Positions 1 to 7,930 of a DNA stretch of 64,000 nucleotides are shown piece after piece. Origin of the DNA: Larkinella knui (lineage in GTDB: Bacteria > Bacteroidota > Bacteroidia > Cytophagales > Spirosomataceae). The stretch lies in assembly GCF_003858645.1 (NCBI RefSeq), contig NZ_RQJP01000002.1, positions 248,001 to 312,000 of the forward strand. The letters run 5' to 3'. The notes under the pieces were generated by a model. It saw only the letters and a list, made by a program, of their open reading frames with translations. It was not told the origin of the DNA and searched no databases. The position numbers were made by a program, and so were the translations under genes. How positions within the stretch are numbered: the stretch's first letter is position 1; each line of letters starts with the position of its first letter.

Positions 1-630
1 GTGGCGCAAAAAGTCCAGTTTATACCGGCTCTGCGGAATTTATTCAGTCGCGGGTCGTTCGGGCTGGCCTTGTTGTTCTGGGGCTTTCTGGGGATGGTCG
101 GCTGGCTCATCATTGGCTGGTTGCCAACCTATTACAAGGAACATTTTCAGTTGCCGCAGGGCGAAGCCGGTTTATACGCAACGGGCTACCTGCACACGTC
201 AGCCCTGATCGGCGTGTTGCTGGGCGGTTTTCTGGCCGATCGCTGGAGCCGCACCAACCCCCGCGCCCGGTTATTATTGCCAGCCATCGGCCTGCTGCTG
301 GCGGCTCCCGGCGTTTTTCTGGCCAGCACAACGGACATGCTGCCCCTGGCCGTGGCGGGTTTTGTTTTATACGCCCTCACACGTACCTTCAGCGATGCCA
401 ACATGATGCCGATTCTTTGCCTGATCACCGATTCCCGGTACCGCGCAACGGGCTACGGTGTGCTCAACATGTTCAGTTGCATCGTTGGCGGAGCCGGAAT
501 TTACCTGGGTGGCATGCTGCGGGATAGTCACATTGACGTGAGCGTGCTGTTTCGGGTAGCCGCCGTCCTGATGGTGCTCTGCGCCGGGATTCTTTTTAGT
601 ATTCGAATAAAACCGGAGGAGTTGGAGTAA
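1..630 (+). CDS. MFS transporter, C-terminal part (cut by window edge)
   Basis: This is the C-terminal half of a major facilitator superfamily transporter of the inner membrane. About 209 residues are visible, with roughly six hydrophobic segments beginning near residue 18, as expected for TM7-TM12. The GTG at base 1 is in frame, but it is probably an internal valine codon because the gene runs off the left edge. The sequence after the first segment (GWLPTYYKEHF) recalls the sialic acid/hexuronate/anion:cation symporter branch. Placement ahead of a 2-keto-3-deoxy-acid type aldolase suggests uptake of a sugar or sugar acid, but the substrate cannot be read from the sequence. A 238-base gap full of palindromes separates it from the next gene. 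Confidence 0.8.
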   Translation: MAQKVQFIPALRNLFSRGSFGLALLFWGFLGMVGWLIIGWLPTYYKEHFQLPQGEAGLYATGYLHTSALIGVLLGGFLADRWSRTNPRARLLLPAIGLLLAAPGVFLASTTDMLPLAVAGFVLYALTRTFSDANMMPILCLITDSRYRATGYGVLNMFSCIVGGAGIYLGGMLRDSHIDVSVLFRVAAVLMVLCAGILFSIRIKPEELE

Positions 631-671
631 AAGTTACCCGATCTTCTGAAGAGATTGCCTGAATTAGCCAA

Positions 672-830
672 AAGCCCCGGAGGGGCGACCTGTTAATAGA
701 AAAATGAGTCAACCCGATTGCGGTAGCTCCGGAGGAGCGTTCTAAAAACAACCTAGGCCGCTCCTCCGGAGCTACCGCAATGGGAGGGTGCACGAATCTT
801 CTATCAACAGGAAAGGCCTCCGGCCTGAAC
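672..830. repeat. Cluster of three palindromic (REP-like) elements
   Basis: Three separate palindromes fill the gap between the transporter and the aldolase. The first is GCCCCGGAGGGGC (674-686), followed by GACCTGTTAATAG. The second is a 23-base perfect inverted repeat with arms at 717-739 and 759-781, containing GCTCCGGAGGAGCG. The third is the short palindrome AGGCCTCCGGCCT near 812-824. They look like REP elements of the kind moved by RAYT transposases, but no such transposase lies in the window. The second can also act as a transcription terminator or mRNA-stabilising hairpin. Confidence 0.75.
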
Positions 831-868
831 TTAAACCGTTTCTGAACCATTTTAAGCCGAATTACACC

Positions 869-1696
869 ATGAAAATGCGGGAAAGCCGGGTACTGAAAAA
901 ATTGCGGGCGGGTGAAATTGCCAGTTGTTTTAAAATAAATTTTGCCGACGGACAGGCTTCCGAACTGGCCGCCATGCTGGGTTTCGACTGCCTCTGGCTG
1001 GATCAGGAACACCTGGCTCAGAACTGGTCGGTGATCAACGCCCACGTGTGGGCCGCCAAAGCCCACAATGTCGATGTGATGGTGCGGGTTCCGCGCGGCA
1101 GCTACAGCGATTACGTAAAGCCCCTGGAGCTGGACGCAACCGGTATTCTGGTTCCCCACATCATGAGCGCCCAGGACGCCCGCAACGTGGTGCAGATGAC
1201 CCGTTTTCACCCCGTGGGTCGCCGGGCCATCGACGGTGGCAGCGCCGACGGGAGCTATACCAACCTGGATTTTAACGAATACCTCCGCCAGGCCAACGAA
1301 CAGCGGTTTGTGATCGTACAGATTGAAGATCCGGAGCCGCTGGAGGAACTGGACGAAATTGCGTCCATCGAAGGCGTAGACGGCCTGTTCTTCGGGCCGG
1401 GCGATTTCAGCCAGGCGATTGGCGCACCGGGCGAATGGCACCACCCGCGACTCGTTGAGGCCCGGAAGCGGGTGGCCGAAGCCGCGAACCGGCACGGCAA
1501 GATTGCCGCCACCACCGGCAGCGTCGACCGGCTGGCGGAGTTTGTCGGCATGGGCTACCGCTTCGTCAGCGTTGGTGCCGATGTCATTGGCGTCAATACG
1601 TATTGCCAGAATATCCTTACCAAATTCGAGCAGGTCCGGGCGGGCAGCCGCGAAACGACCGTTGCAACGCAAACCGCGCAGGGCGGTTACAAGTAA
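869..1696 (+). CDS. HpcH/HpaI family aldolase
   Basis: A 275-residue class II pyruvate-dependent aldolase of the HpcH/HpaI (2-keto-3-deoxy-acid aldolase) family. Such enzymes reversibly split 2-keto-3-deoxy or 4-hydroxy-2-keto acids into pyruvate and an aldehyde in the cytoplasm. The catalytic DQEH with His48, and the divalent metal ligands Glu153 (in QIEDPEP) and Asp179 (in FFGPGDFS), lie within four residues of the positions known in E. coli HpcH. I chose the ATG at 869; an in-frame GTG at 788 would add a non-family extension made partly of repeat DNA. The aldo/keto reductase starts two bases after the stop, so the genes are almost certainly co-transcribed. The acid substrate is not known. 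Confidence 0.88.
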   Translation: MKMRESRVLKKLRAGEIASCFKINFADGQASELAAMLGFDCLWLDQEHLAQNWSVINAHVWAAKAHNVDVMVRVPRGSYSDYVKPLELDATGILVPHIMSAQDARNVVQMTRFHPVGRRAIDGGSADGSYTNLDFNEYLRQANEQRFVIVQIEDPEPLEELDEIASIEGVDGLFFGPGDFSQAIGAPGEWHHPRLVEARKRVAEAANRHGKIAATTGSVDRLAEFVGMGYRFVSVGADVIGVNTYCQNILTKFEQVRAGSRETTVATQTAQGGYK

Positions 1697-1698
1697 TT

Positions 1699-2652
1699 AT
1701 GGAAAAACGACCTTTGGGAACAACCGGTATGGCGGTTTCCGAGATTGCCTTCGGCGGGGCCGAAATCGGCTTGCCCTACGGCATGGGTGTGACGAGTGAA
1801 GCGGACATGCTTTCGGAAAAAGAAGCCATTGAACTGCTTCACGCCAGCATCGACGCCGGGATCAATTTCTTCGATACCGCCCGTTTATACGGAACCAGCG
1901 AAGCCATCATGGGCAAAGCGTTTCACGACCGGCGGGATCAGGTGCTCATCGCGACCAAGTGCGGCCATTTTCGCGACAGCGACGGCAGCCTTCCGCCAGC
2001 CGCAACCCTGCGAAAACGCATCGAAACCTCGCTTCGGGAGAGCCTGACGGATTTGCAAACCGACTATGTCGATGTGTATATGCTCCATTCGGCGAACCTG
2101 GAAATATTGCAAAATCAGGAAGTGGCCCGGATTTTTTCCGACCTCAAAGCCAGTGGTGCCATCCGGAGCACGGGCGCATCGCTCTATTCCGTGGAAGAAG
2201 CCCAGGCGGCCCTCGACAGTGGTGTTTATGAAGTCATTCAGTCGGCTTTTAACCTGATGGACCAGCGGCAGGAAACCGTCTTCAGCGATGCCATCCAGCG
2301 GGGCGTGGGCCTCGTGATCCGGTCGGTTTTGATGCGGGGGCTTTTAACCGAAAAAGGCAAAAACCTCCACCCGGCCTTGCAGCCGGTTGAAAACCACATT
2401 GCAAAATACCAGGAACTGCTGGGTGAAGCCGCCCCCGACCTGGCCACGCTGGCAACCCGGTTTGCGTTGTCGTTTCCCGCCGTTTCCTCCATTCTGGTCG
2501 GTATGGACCGCCTGACGTACCTCCACCAGTCGCTCGAAGCCGCCAACGGGCGGTATCTGGACGAAAAAACCGTGGTGCGGGCGAAAGAACTGGCGTATCC
2601 TGATCCTACGTTTATAAACTTCCCTCATTGGGATAAAATGGGTTGGCTGTAA
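1699..2652 (+). CDS. Aldo/keto reductase
   Basis: A 317-residue cytoplasmic NAD(P)H-dependent oxidoreductase of the aldo/keto reductase superfamily, a TIM barrel that interconverts carbonyls and alcohols. The catalytic tetrad is complete: Asp59 and Tyr64 in FFDTARLYG, Lys87 in IATK, and His130 in YMLHS. It begins two bases after the aldolase stop, so an aldehyde made or used by the aldolase, or a sugar lactone precursor, is a plausible substrate. That link is inferred from position only. An in-frame upstream frame overlaps the aldolase end; the ATG at 1699 gives the family N-terminus (RPLGTTGMAVSEIAFGG). Confidence 0.87.
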   Translation: MEKRPLGTTGMAVSEIAFGGAEIGLPYGMGVTSEADMLSEKEAIELLHASIDAGINFFDTARLYGTSEAIMGKAFHDRRDQVLIATKCGHFRDSDGSLPPAATLRKRIETSLRESLTDLQTDYVDVYMLHSANLEILQNQEVARIFSDLKASGAIRSTGASLYSVEEAQAALDSGVYEVIQSAFNLMDQRQETVFSDAIQRGVGLVIRSVLMRGLLTEKGKNLHPALQPVENHIAKYQELLGEAAPDLATLATRFALSFPAVSSILVGMDRLTYLHQSLEAANGRYLDEKTVVRAKELAYPDPTFINFPHWDKMGWL

Positions 2653-2665
2653 CCGACTTAACCGC

Positions 2666-3586
2666 ATGATCAAATTAGGTGTTATTGGCCTTACCCCCGG
2701 CAACGGCCACCCGTATTCCTGGCCCGCCATCATCAACGGCTCTTTCCATTCGGAGGAAATCAGTCAGGCGGGTTATCCCGGTATTTCCACGTACCTGACC
2801 GCCAACCGCGATTTGCTGGGCATCGATGGCGCGCAGGTCACGCACATCTGGACCCACGACGCGGCCATTTCCGGCCACATCGCCAAAGCCGTGGCCATTT
2901 CGAACGTGGTGGCCCGGCCCGAGGAGATGATTGGGCAGGTGGATGGTGTGCTGTTGCTGCGAGATGATCCCGAACAGGTTCTGGCTCTGTCGCGGCTTTT
3001 TATCGATGCCGGTATTCCGCTTTTCGTTGACAAACCGCTGGCCACCAATGCCGCCGATCTGGCCTATTTTTCGGAACAGGCCGCCCGGGGCAAATTCATC
3101 ATGTCGTGTTCGTCCATGCGGTATGCAACCGAATGCCGGGCCGTCAAGAATGAGCTGGGGGCTTTGGGGCCCTTGGTACTGGCTACGGCCGTTGGCAAAA
3201 AGGACTGGATCAAGTACGGGGTTCATATGCTGGAAGCCCTGTTTATGCTCCTCGACGACCCCACTCCCGTGGCCGTCCAGCACGTGAGCAAAGCCGATAA
3301 GGACATTGTGTACGTGGAATTTTCGGACGGTTTTCGGGCCACGCTGCACCTGTTCATGGACATTTCGCTCACCTTCCAGCTCTCGCTGTTTGGCAAAGAC
3401 GGCTGGCGACTTATCGACGTCAAAAACTGGTATGGCATGTTCCGGGACAACATTTCGGAGTTTATCCGTTCCGTTCGGGAGGGAAAACCGCGTCTGGCTT
3501 TTGAAAAAACCGAGACCATCATTCGCACCTTACTCGCTGCCCGGGAAAGTCTGGAACAGGGCGGCCGTGTCATTCACCTGAGTTAA
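2666..3586 (+). CDS. Gfo/Idh/MocA family oxidoreductase
   Basis: A 306-residue NAD(P)-dependent sugar dehydrogenase-like protein. The N-terminal Rossmann fold begins KLGVIGLTPGNGHP, a variant of the usual GxGxxG. The lysine of the conserved EKP motif is kept within FVDKPLA, with Asp for Glu, around residue 119. The C-terminal half is the typical alpha/beta substrate domain. It starts 13 bases after the aldo/keto reductase. Family members oxidise, reduce or epimerise sugars and inositols; the specific substrate is unknown. Its position suggests it acts in the same sugar or sugar-acid pathway. Confidence 0.83.
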   Translation: MIKLGVIGLTPGNGHPYSWPAIINGSFHSEEISQAGYPGISTYLTANRDLLGIDGAQVTHIWTHDAAISGHIAKAVAISNVVARPEEMIGQVDGVLLLRDDPEQVLALSRLFIDAGIPLFVDKPLATNAADLAYFSEQAARGKFIMSCSSMRYATECRAVKNELGALGPLVLATAVGKKDWIKYGVHMLEALFMLLDDPTPVAVQHVSKADKDIVYVEFSDGFRATLHLFMDISLTFQLSLFGKDGWRLIDVKNWYGMFRDNISEFIRSVREGKPRLAFEKTETIIRTLLAARESLEQGGRVIHLS

Positions 3587-3592
3587 AAAACT

Positions 3593-4369
3593 ATGAACGT
3601 CAAGGAGTTATTGAGTTTACGGAATAAAGTAATTCTCGTTACCGGTGGGGCGGGACGATATGGCCAATGCATTGCCGAAGGGCTGGCCGAAGCCGACGGT
3701 ACCGTCGTTATTGCCTCCCGCAACCAAAAAGCCATCGAGGAAACCGCAGCCCGGTTTCGGGATACCGGGCTGGATGTGCACGCCATGCCGGTGGATCAGG
3801 CCGACCCGGCTTCCGTGGCCGCCCTCAAGGCACAGATCAAAACTACCTTCGGCCGGCTGGATGGTTTCGTGAATAACGCCGTTTCGCGCCCCATGAAAGG
3901 ATACGACGCGCCGATCGACCAGTTTGCGGAGTCGATGACGGTCAATGCGACCGGTATGATGGACATTCTGCGCGAAATGGCCGATCTGATCGAGCAGAGC
4001 GGAGGGGGCAGCATCATCAACATCGGTTCCATCTTCGGGATGTATGGCCCCGATCTATCCAACTACGAAGGCACCAACATGGGCACGCCCCCGCCGGATT
4101 ATTTCTTCCACAACGGGGGACTGATCAACCTCAACCGGTATATGGCAAAAGTGCTGGCGGGTAAAAACATTCGCGTCAACTGCATCAGCCCCGGCGGACT
4201 GTTCAGCCACCAGCCGCAGCAATTTCTGGATAACTACACGAAGAAAGTTCCGCTTCGACGCATGGCTAACCAGGACGATATCAAGGGGTTAGTCGTGTTA
4301 CTGGCTTCCGAAGCCGGGGCGTATATCAATGGGGAAAATATTGTGATGGATGGCGGGATGAAAGCCTGA
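3593..4369 (+). CDS. SDR family protein with altered catalytic motif
   Basis: A 258-residue short-chain dehydrogenase/reductase fold protein, six bases downstream of the Gfo/Idh gene. The cofactor loop reads TGGAGRYG (residues 17-24), with Arg22 where the usual TGxxxGxG has glycine. A serine in NIGSIFG sits where the catalytic serine is expected. The YxxxK motif appears as YFFHN, with Tyr170 but Asn174 in place of lysine. The rest (NIRVNCISPGG, ending NGENIVMDGGMKA) is classical. It resembles the branch that includes PtmA-like sugar-nucleotide SDRs. With the lysine missing it may be inactive, use another proton relay, or serve as a partner subunit. Confidence 0.82.
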   Translation: MNVKELLSLRNKVILVTGGAGRYGQCIAEGLAEADGTVVIASRNQKAIEETAARFRDTGLDVHAMPVDQADPASVAALKAQIKTTFGRLDGFVNNAVSRPMKGYDAPIDQFAESMTVNATGMMDILREMADLIEQSGGGSIINIGSIFGMYGPDLSNYEGTNMGTPPPDYFFHNGGLINLNRYMAKVLAGKNIRVNCISPGGLFSHQPQQFLDNYTKKVPLRRMANQDDIKGLVVLLASEAGAYINGENIVMDGGMKA

Positions 4370-4429
4370 CGATTTACCAGTAAATTGAAGCCGGGAAATC
4401 AAATCAACTCACTTGTCTATTGCGATACC

Positions 4430-5737
4430 ATGTCTCACAACCGCCGAAATTTCGTTAAAACACTAGCCGCTGCCGGAAGCGCTTTCTCACTCAACAGCCT
4501 GTTTAACACCGTTCACGCTGCGGATTGGGCCGTTGCCAACGAGCGCGTCAAGCACCTTAGTCCGCTGGAAGTTGCGGCCGATGAAGACTATTGGCGCACC
4601 ATTCAGCAAGGCTATACGGCTTCGTCGTCCAGCATCATCATTCTCAACAACGGGGGTGTTTCGCCGTCTCCGCTCGTGGTGCAACAGGCAGTTGAACGGT
4701 ATAACCAGCTGGTCAATCAGGGACCATCGTATTACATGTGGCGGATTCTGGATCAGGGCCGCGAGCCGGTGCGGGAAAAACTGGCGGCATTGGCCGGAAC
4801 CCTCCCCGACGAAATTGCCATCAACCGCAATGCCACCGAAGCGCTCAATACCGTCATTTACGGGCTCGATCTGGCAAAGGGCGACGAAGTAATCGGTACG
4901 CTCCAAGATTATCCGAACATCATTCAGGCGTGGCGGCAACGGGCGCAGCGGGAAGGCATCGTTTACAAACAACTCAGTTTCAATTTTCCGATTGAAGACG
5001 ACGAACAGATTGTCCGCGAGTACGAAAAAGCCATTACGCCCAAAACCAAAATCATTCACGTTACCCACGTCATCAACTGGGTCGGACAGATCATGCCGGT
5101 GCAGAAAATCTGCCGCATGGCCAAAAAACACGGTATTGAGGTGGTGGTAGATGGAGCGCACTCCTTCGGTTTGCTGGATTTCAAGGTGTCAGACCTGGGT
5201 TGCGATTATTTCGGAACCAGCCTGCACAAATTCCTGTCGGCCCCGGTCGGCAGCGGAATGCTGTGGATCAAAAAAGAAAAGATTTCCAAAATCTGGCCGC
5301 TGCTGTGTAACAGCCAGCCGAAAAGTGACGATATCCGCAAGTTCGAGACGCTCGGCACCCGCAGTTTCCCGATTGAACAGGGCATTGGTGAAGCCATTAA
5401 TTTTCACAATGCCATCGGCAACAAACGCAAGGAAGAACGCGTGCGGTATCTGAAAAATTACTGGGCCGAAAAAGTCCTGAAGTTTCCCGGCGTCAAGCTG
5501 TCCACATCCCTCAAACCCCAGTTTTCGTGCGGTATTTGTGGGGTGAGCATCGACGGCATGACGCCCGGCGAAGTGGAAGGAAAGCTCATGGCGAAATATA
5601 AAATCAACACCTCTCCCACCGTTTGGGAGAACATCAGTTGTGTCCGGGTAACGCCCCACGTGTATACGACGCTGGCCGATCTGGATAAACTGGTCAAATC
5701 AATCGGCGAAATTGCCGCTGACAAAAAGAAGGCGTAA
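4430..5737 (+). CDS. Tat-exported class V PLP-dependent enzyme
   Basis: A 435-residue fold-type I PLP enzyme of the class V aminotransferase family (isopenicillin N epimerase/cysteine desulfurase-like). The N-terminus has a twin-arginine signal, NRRNFVK followed by a short hydrophobic stretch ending near AA, so the folded holoenzyme is probably exported. PLP residues are present: Asp241 in VVDGAHS, and Lys267 in TSLHKF as the Schiff-base lysine. The ATG at 4430 was chosen because it places the Tat motif at residues 4-10. The HEAT gene overlaps its stop by one base (TAATG), indicating translational coupling. The substrate is unknown; an amine, amino acid or amino-sugar outside the cytoplasm would fit. 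Confidence 0.83.
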   Translation: MSHNRRNFVKTLAAAGSAFSLNSLFNTVHAADWAVANERVKHLSPLEVAADEDYWRTIQQGYTASSSSIIILNNGGVSPSPLVVQQAVERYNQLVNQGPSYYMWRILDQGREPVREKLAALAGTLPDEIAINRNATEALNTVIYGLDLAKGDEVIGTLQDYPNIIQAWRQRAQREGIVYKQLSFNFPIEDDEQIVREYEKAITPKTKIIHVTHVINWVGQIMPVQKICRMAKKHGIEVVVDGAHSFGLLDFKVSDLGCDYFGTSLHKFLSAPVGSGMLWIKKEKISKIWPLLCNSQPKSDDIRKFETLGTRSFPIEQGIGEAINFHNAIGNKRKEERVRYLKNYWAEKVLKFPGVKLSTSLKPQFSCGICGVSIDGMTPGEVEGKLMAKYKINTSPTVWENISCVRVTPHVYTTLADLDKLVKSIGEIAADKKKA

Positions 5738-6630
5738 TGAGCCAATACCGTACCCTTTATTTCAGCTTTGCTGCCCTTGTTGCCATGACGCACCCGAATC
5801 TTACGCAGGCCCAGAAATCGCCAGAAGAAACCAAAACCCAGTGTATCAGCCTGTTGCGGGAAGCCGTACAGTCTGCCGAAAGTTTTTTCATCAAGGTACA
5901 CGCGGCCGAAGCGCTGATTGGCAATCACCTTCCGCAGGGAATCGAACCGGTTTTTACGGACCTGCAAAAAGCCGCCCCGGACTATTTCCTGGGCTCGACG
6001 CGGATTCTGGCCCGGTTACACAAAAGCAATCCCGCCCGGTATGAATCGCAGGTCGATCAGATTCTGACGGTGTTTCTGCACTCGGAAATCGTCCGGCAGC
6101 GGCTGATTGCGCTGGAAAGTCTGGGAAAACTGGGCTACAGCCAGCCGCTTCCCCAGATCCGGCAACAGGCCGACCACGGCACGGATGGCATGAAGCCGAT
6201 GGCGCGTTGGGTGCTGGCCAATTCGGGCCGGGCGGAAGATGAAGCCCAGCTGGCCGAAATGCTCACGCTGACGGATCCGCTCTCCTATCGGTATGCCGCC
6301 TATGCCTGCCGTTTTCTGGAAACGATCCGACCCGCTACGTACGCGCTCCTGGAAACCTGCGCGGCCCGGATTCCGGTCGACGATCCCCAGCGGGTGTACG
6401 TTTTGAGTGCCTTATTCGTGCACTCGCCCGAGCCCAAACGCCCGGCTACCCGTGCGGCTTTGCGGGCCTACGAAACGGGCGAAATCGGGGAACGGTATGA
6501 AGTAGCGGAAGCCTTGTCGCTGCGGGGAACGGTTGCGGATGTACCGGTATTGGAAAAACTGCTGGCAGATGAAAATCAGGACGTTCGGGTAGCGGCCGCC
6601 AACGCCCTGCTCCGTATCTACGGACGTTAG
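5737..6630 (+). CDS. Secreted HEAT-repeat protein
   Basis: A 297-residue protein with a Sec signal peptide (cleavage likely after TQAQ, about residue 26), followed by helical repeats of HEAT type. Repeats are visible at LIALESLGKLGY and, at the end, DVRVAAANALLRIYG. No catalytic motif is seen. The start overlaps the stop of the PLP enzyme by one base, so the two are probably made together. HEAT proteins next to PVC-type dehydrogenases and PLP enzymes are common in Bacteroidota and Planctomycetes, but their role is not settled; a scaffold for the exported enzymes is a reasonable guess. Confidence 0.75.
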   Translation: MSQYRTLYFSFAALVAMTHPNLTQAQKSPEETKTQCISLLREAVQSAESFFIKVHAAEALIGNHLPQGIEPVFTDLQKAAPDYFLGSTRILARLHKSNPARYESQVDQILTVFLHSEIVRQRLIALESLGKLGYSQPLPQIRQQADHGTDGMKPMARWVLANSGRAEDEAQLAEMLTLTDPLSYRYAAYACRFLETIRPATYALLETCAARIPVDDPQRVYVLSALFVHSPEPKRPATRAALRAYETGEIGERYEVAEALSLRGTVADVPVLEKLLADENQDVRVAAANALLRIYGR

Positions 6631-6694
6631 TCCGTAATTCTTTCCTGCCTGCTTTGCAGGATCTAAAAAAATACGGACTAAAGTCCGTAGGTAC
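6619..6694. repeat. Paired TACGGAC/GTCCGTA palindromes
   Basis: Two copies of the palindrome TACGGAC-N4-GTCCGTA lie at 6619-6636 and 6672-6689, the second followed by GGTAC. The first overlaps the last codons of the HEAT gene. This is a diverged member of the GTACCCACGGACTTTAGTCCGTG family found at several other places in the window. It may also attenuate transcription before the sialidase gene. Confidence 0.7.
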
Positions 6695-6741
6695 TTGCCT
6701 CGGCAGTCCTTGTGATCAATAGACTCTTAACCCTAACCCAA

Positions 6742-7899
6742 ATGCGATTTGCAATTCCTATCCCCATTCTCCTCCTGGTTTTTTCCGCCACCACCAGCTT
6801 CGGCTGGACAAACCGGGCGCCGTCAGACGGTTCTCTGCGGGCCGATTCCATTCCGTACCAGGTCATTTCCAAAGGGGGTGACGCGGGCGACTACCAGGCT
6901 TTCGCCGATGCCTGCCGACTGAAAAACGGCGATATTGCTGCGGTTTTTTACGCGGGTTACGGACATGTCAGTTCGCCGAACGAAGCCTATCCCAAAGGCG
7001 GACGGCTTTGCATGGTCCGGTCAAAAGACGAGGGACAGACGTGGAGCAAACCGGTTACGATTTACGACGATCCTGAAGACAACCGCGATCCGCACATCAG
7101 CCAGCTGAACGATGGAACGATTTTGGTCAGTTTTTTCTCGCTTGTTTTCAAACCCGGTCAGGAACGGCAGGGCATCGGCCCGCAGTTGATTCGCTCCACG
7201 GATAACGGAATCACCTGGGACAAAACCGCCCTGACCATTCCGGTAAACGGTGCCTGGTACTGCTCCGCCCCGGTTCGGGAATTGCCCAATGGCACGCTGG
7301 TTTTTCCGGTATATCATCAGGAAGGCAAAGGAGACGCTCTCAAAGCCTGGGGTGGGGTTTTGCTTTCCAAAGACAAAGGAAAAACCTGGGGCGAAGTGAT
7401 TCCCATCGGGCAGGAAGCCAACTTGCCGCTGGCGGCCGAAACGGATGTCATCCTCCTGAAAGACAATACGTTGCTGGCCGCTTTACGGGCGCAGAAAGAC
7501 ACCCCGATGCACTATGCCACCAGCAACGACATGGGAGCCAGCTGGACGCCGGTTAAAAGTTTTGGTTTTCTGGGCCATTCGCCCGCTTTCACCCGGCTGA
7601 AATCCGGCGAAATCCTGCTGACCTACCGGGGATTTACGAAGGGGGGCGACTGGGCTACGGCCTACACGGCGTTACAAGTGAGCTTCGACGATGGCAAAAG
7701 CTGGCAGGGGCCTTACCGGCTCGATAAAACGACCGGGGCCTATCCTTCGACGGTGGATCTGAAAGATGGTACGGTATTGTGTATTTATTACGAAGAGGGT
7801 AAAGGAAGTGCGATCCGTGCTTTGCATTTCAAAAAGCCCCGACCCGCCCGCATTCCGGCCGGAACCATTCAACCCGTTGAAACCATCGCGTGGAAGTAA
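6742..7899 (+). CDS. Secreted sialidase-fold (BNR repeat) protein
   Basis: A 385-residue exported six-bladed propeller of the sialidase/neuraminidase superfamily. The start at 6742 gives a clean signal peptide (hydrophobic PIPILLLVFSATTSFG); a GTG at 6712 would add ten residues. Five Asp-box motifs (SxDxGxxW) occur near residues 94, 152, 209, 261 and 314. The FRIP motif carrying the first catalytic arginine of true sialidases is not present; the corresponding stretch reads FADACRL. It could be a glycoside hydrolase with another specificity or a non-sialidase carbohydrate-acting protein. The cytochrome gene follows 31 bases later. Confidence 0.8.
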   Translation: MRFAIPIPILLLVFSATTSFGWTNRAPSDGSLRADSIPYQVISKGGDAGDYQAFADACRLKNGDIAAVFYAGYGHVSSPNEAYPKGGRLCMVRSKDEGQTWSKPVTIYDDPEDNRDPHISQLNDGTILVSFFSLVFKPGQERQGIGPQLIRSTDNGITWDKTALTIPVNGAWYCSAPVRELPNGTLVFPVYHQEGKGDALKAWGGVLLSKDKGKTWGEVIPIGQEANLPLAAETDVILLKDNTLLAALRAQKDTPMHYATSNDMGASWTPVKSFGFLGHSPAFTRLKSGEILLTYRGFTKGGDWATAYTALQVSFDDGKSWQGPYRLDKTTGAYPSTVDLKDGTVLCIYYEEGKGSAIRALHFKKPRPARIPAGTIQPVETIAWK

Positions 7900-7930
7900 T
7901 GGCGGGCGGTTTCCGAGAATTTCACCCCTT

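Noticed and set aside
596-1672. A 358-codon open stretch on the minus strand opposite the aldolase gene
   Set aside because: It mirrors the codon pattern of the + strand aldolase, has no recognisable domain, and the + strand gene has all family active-site residues.
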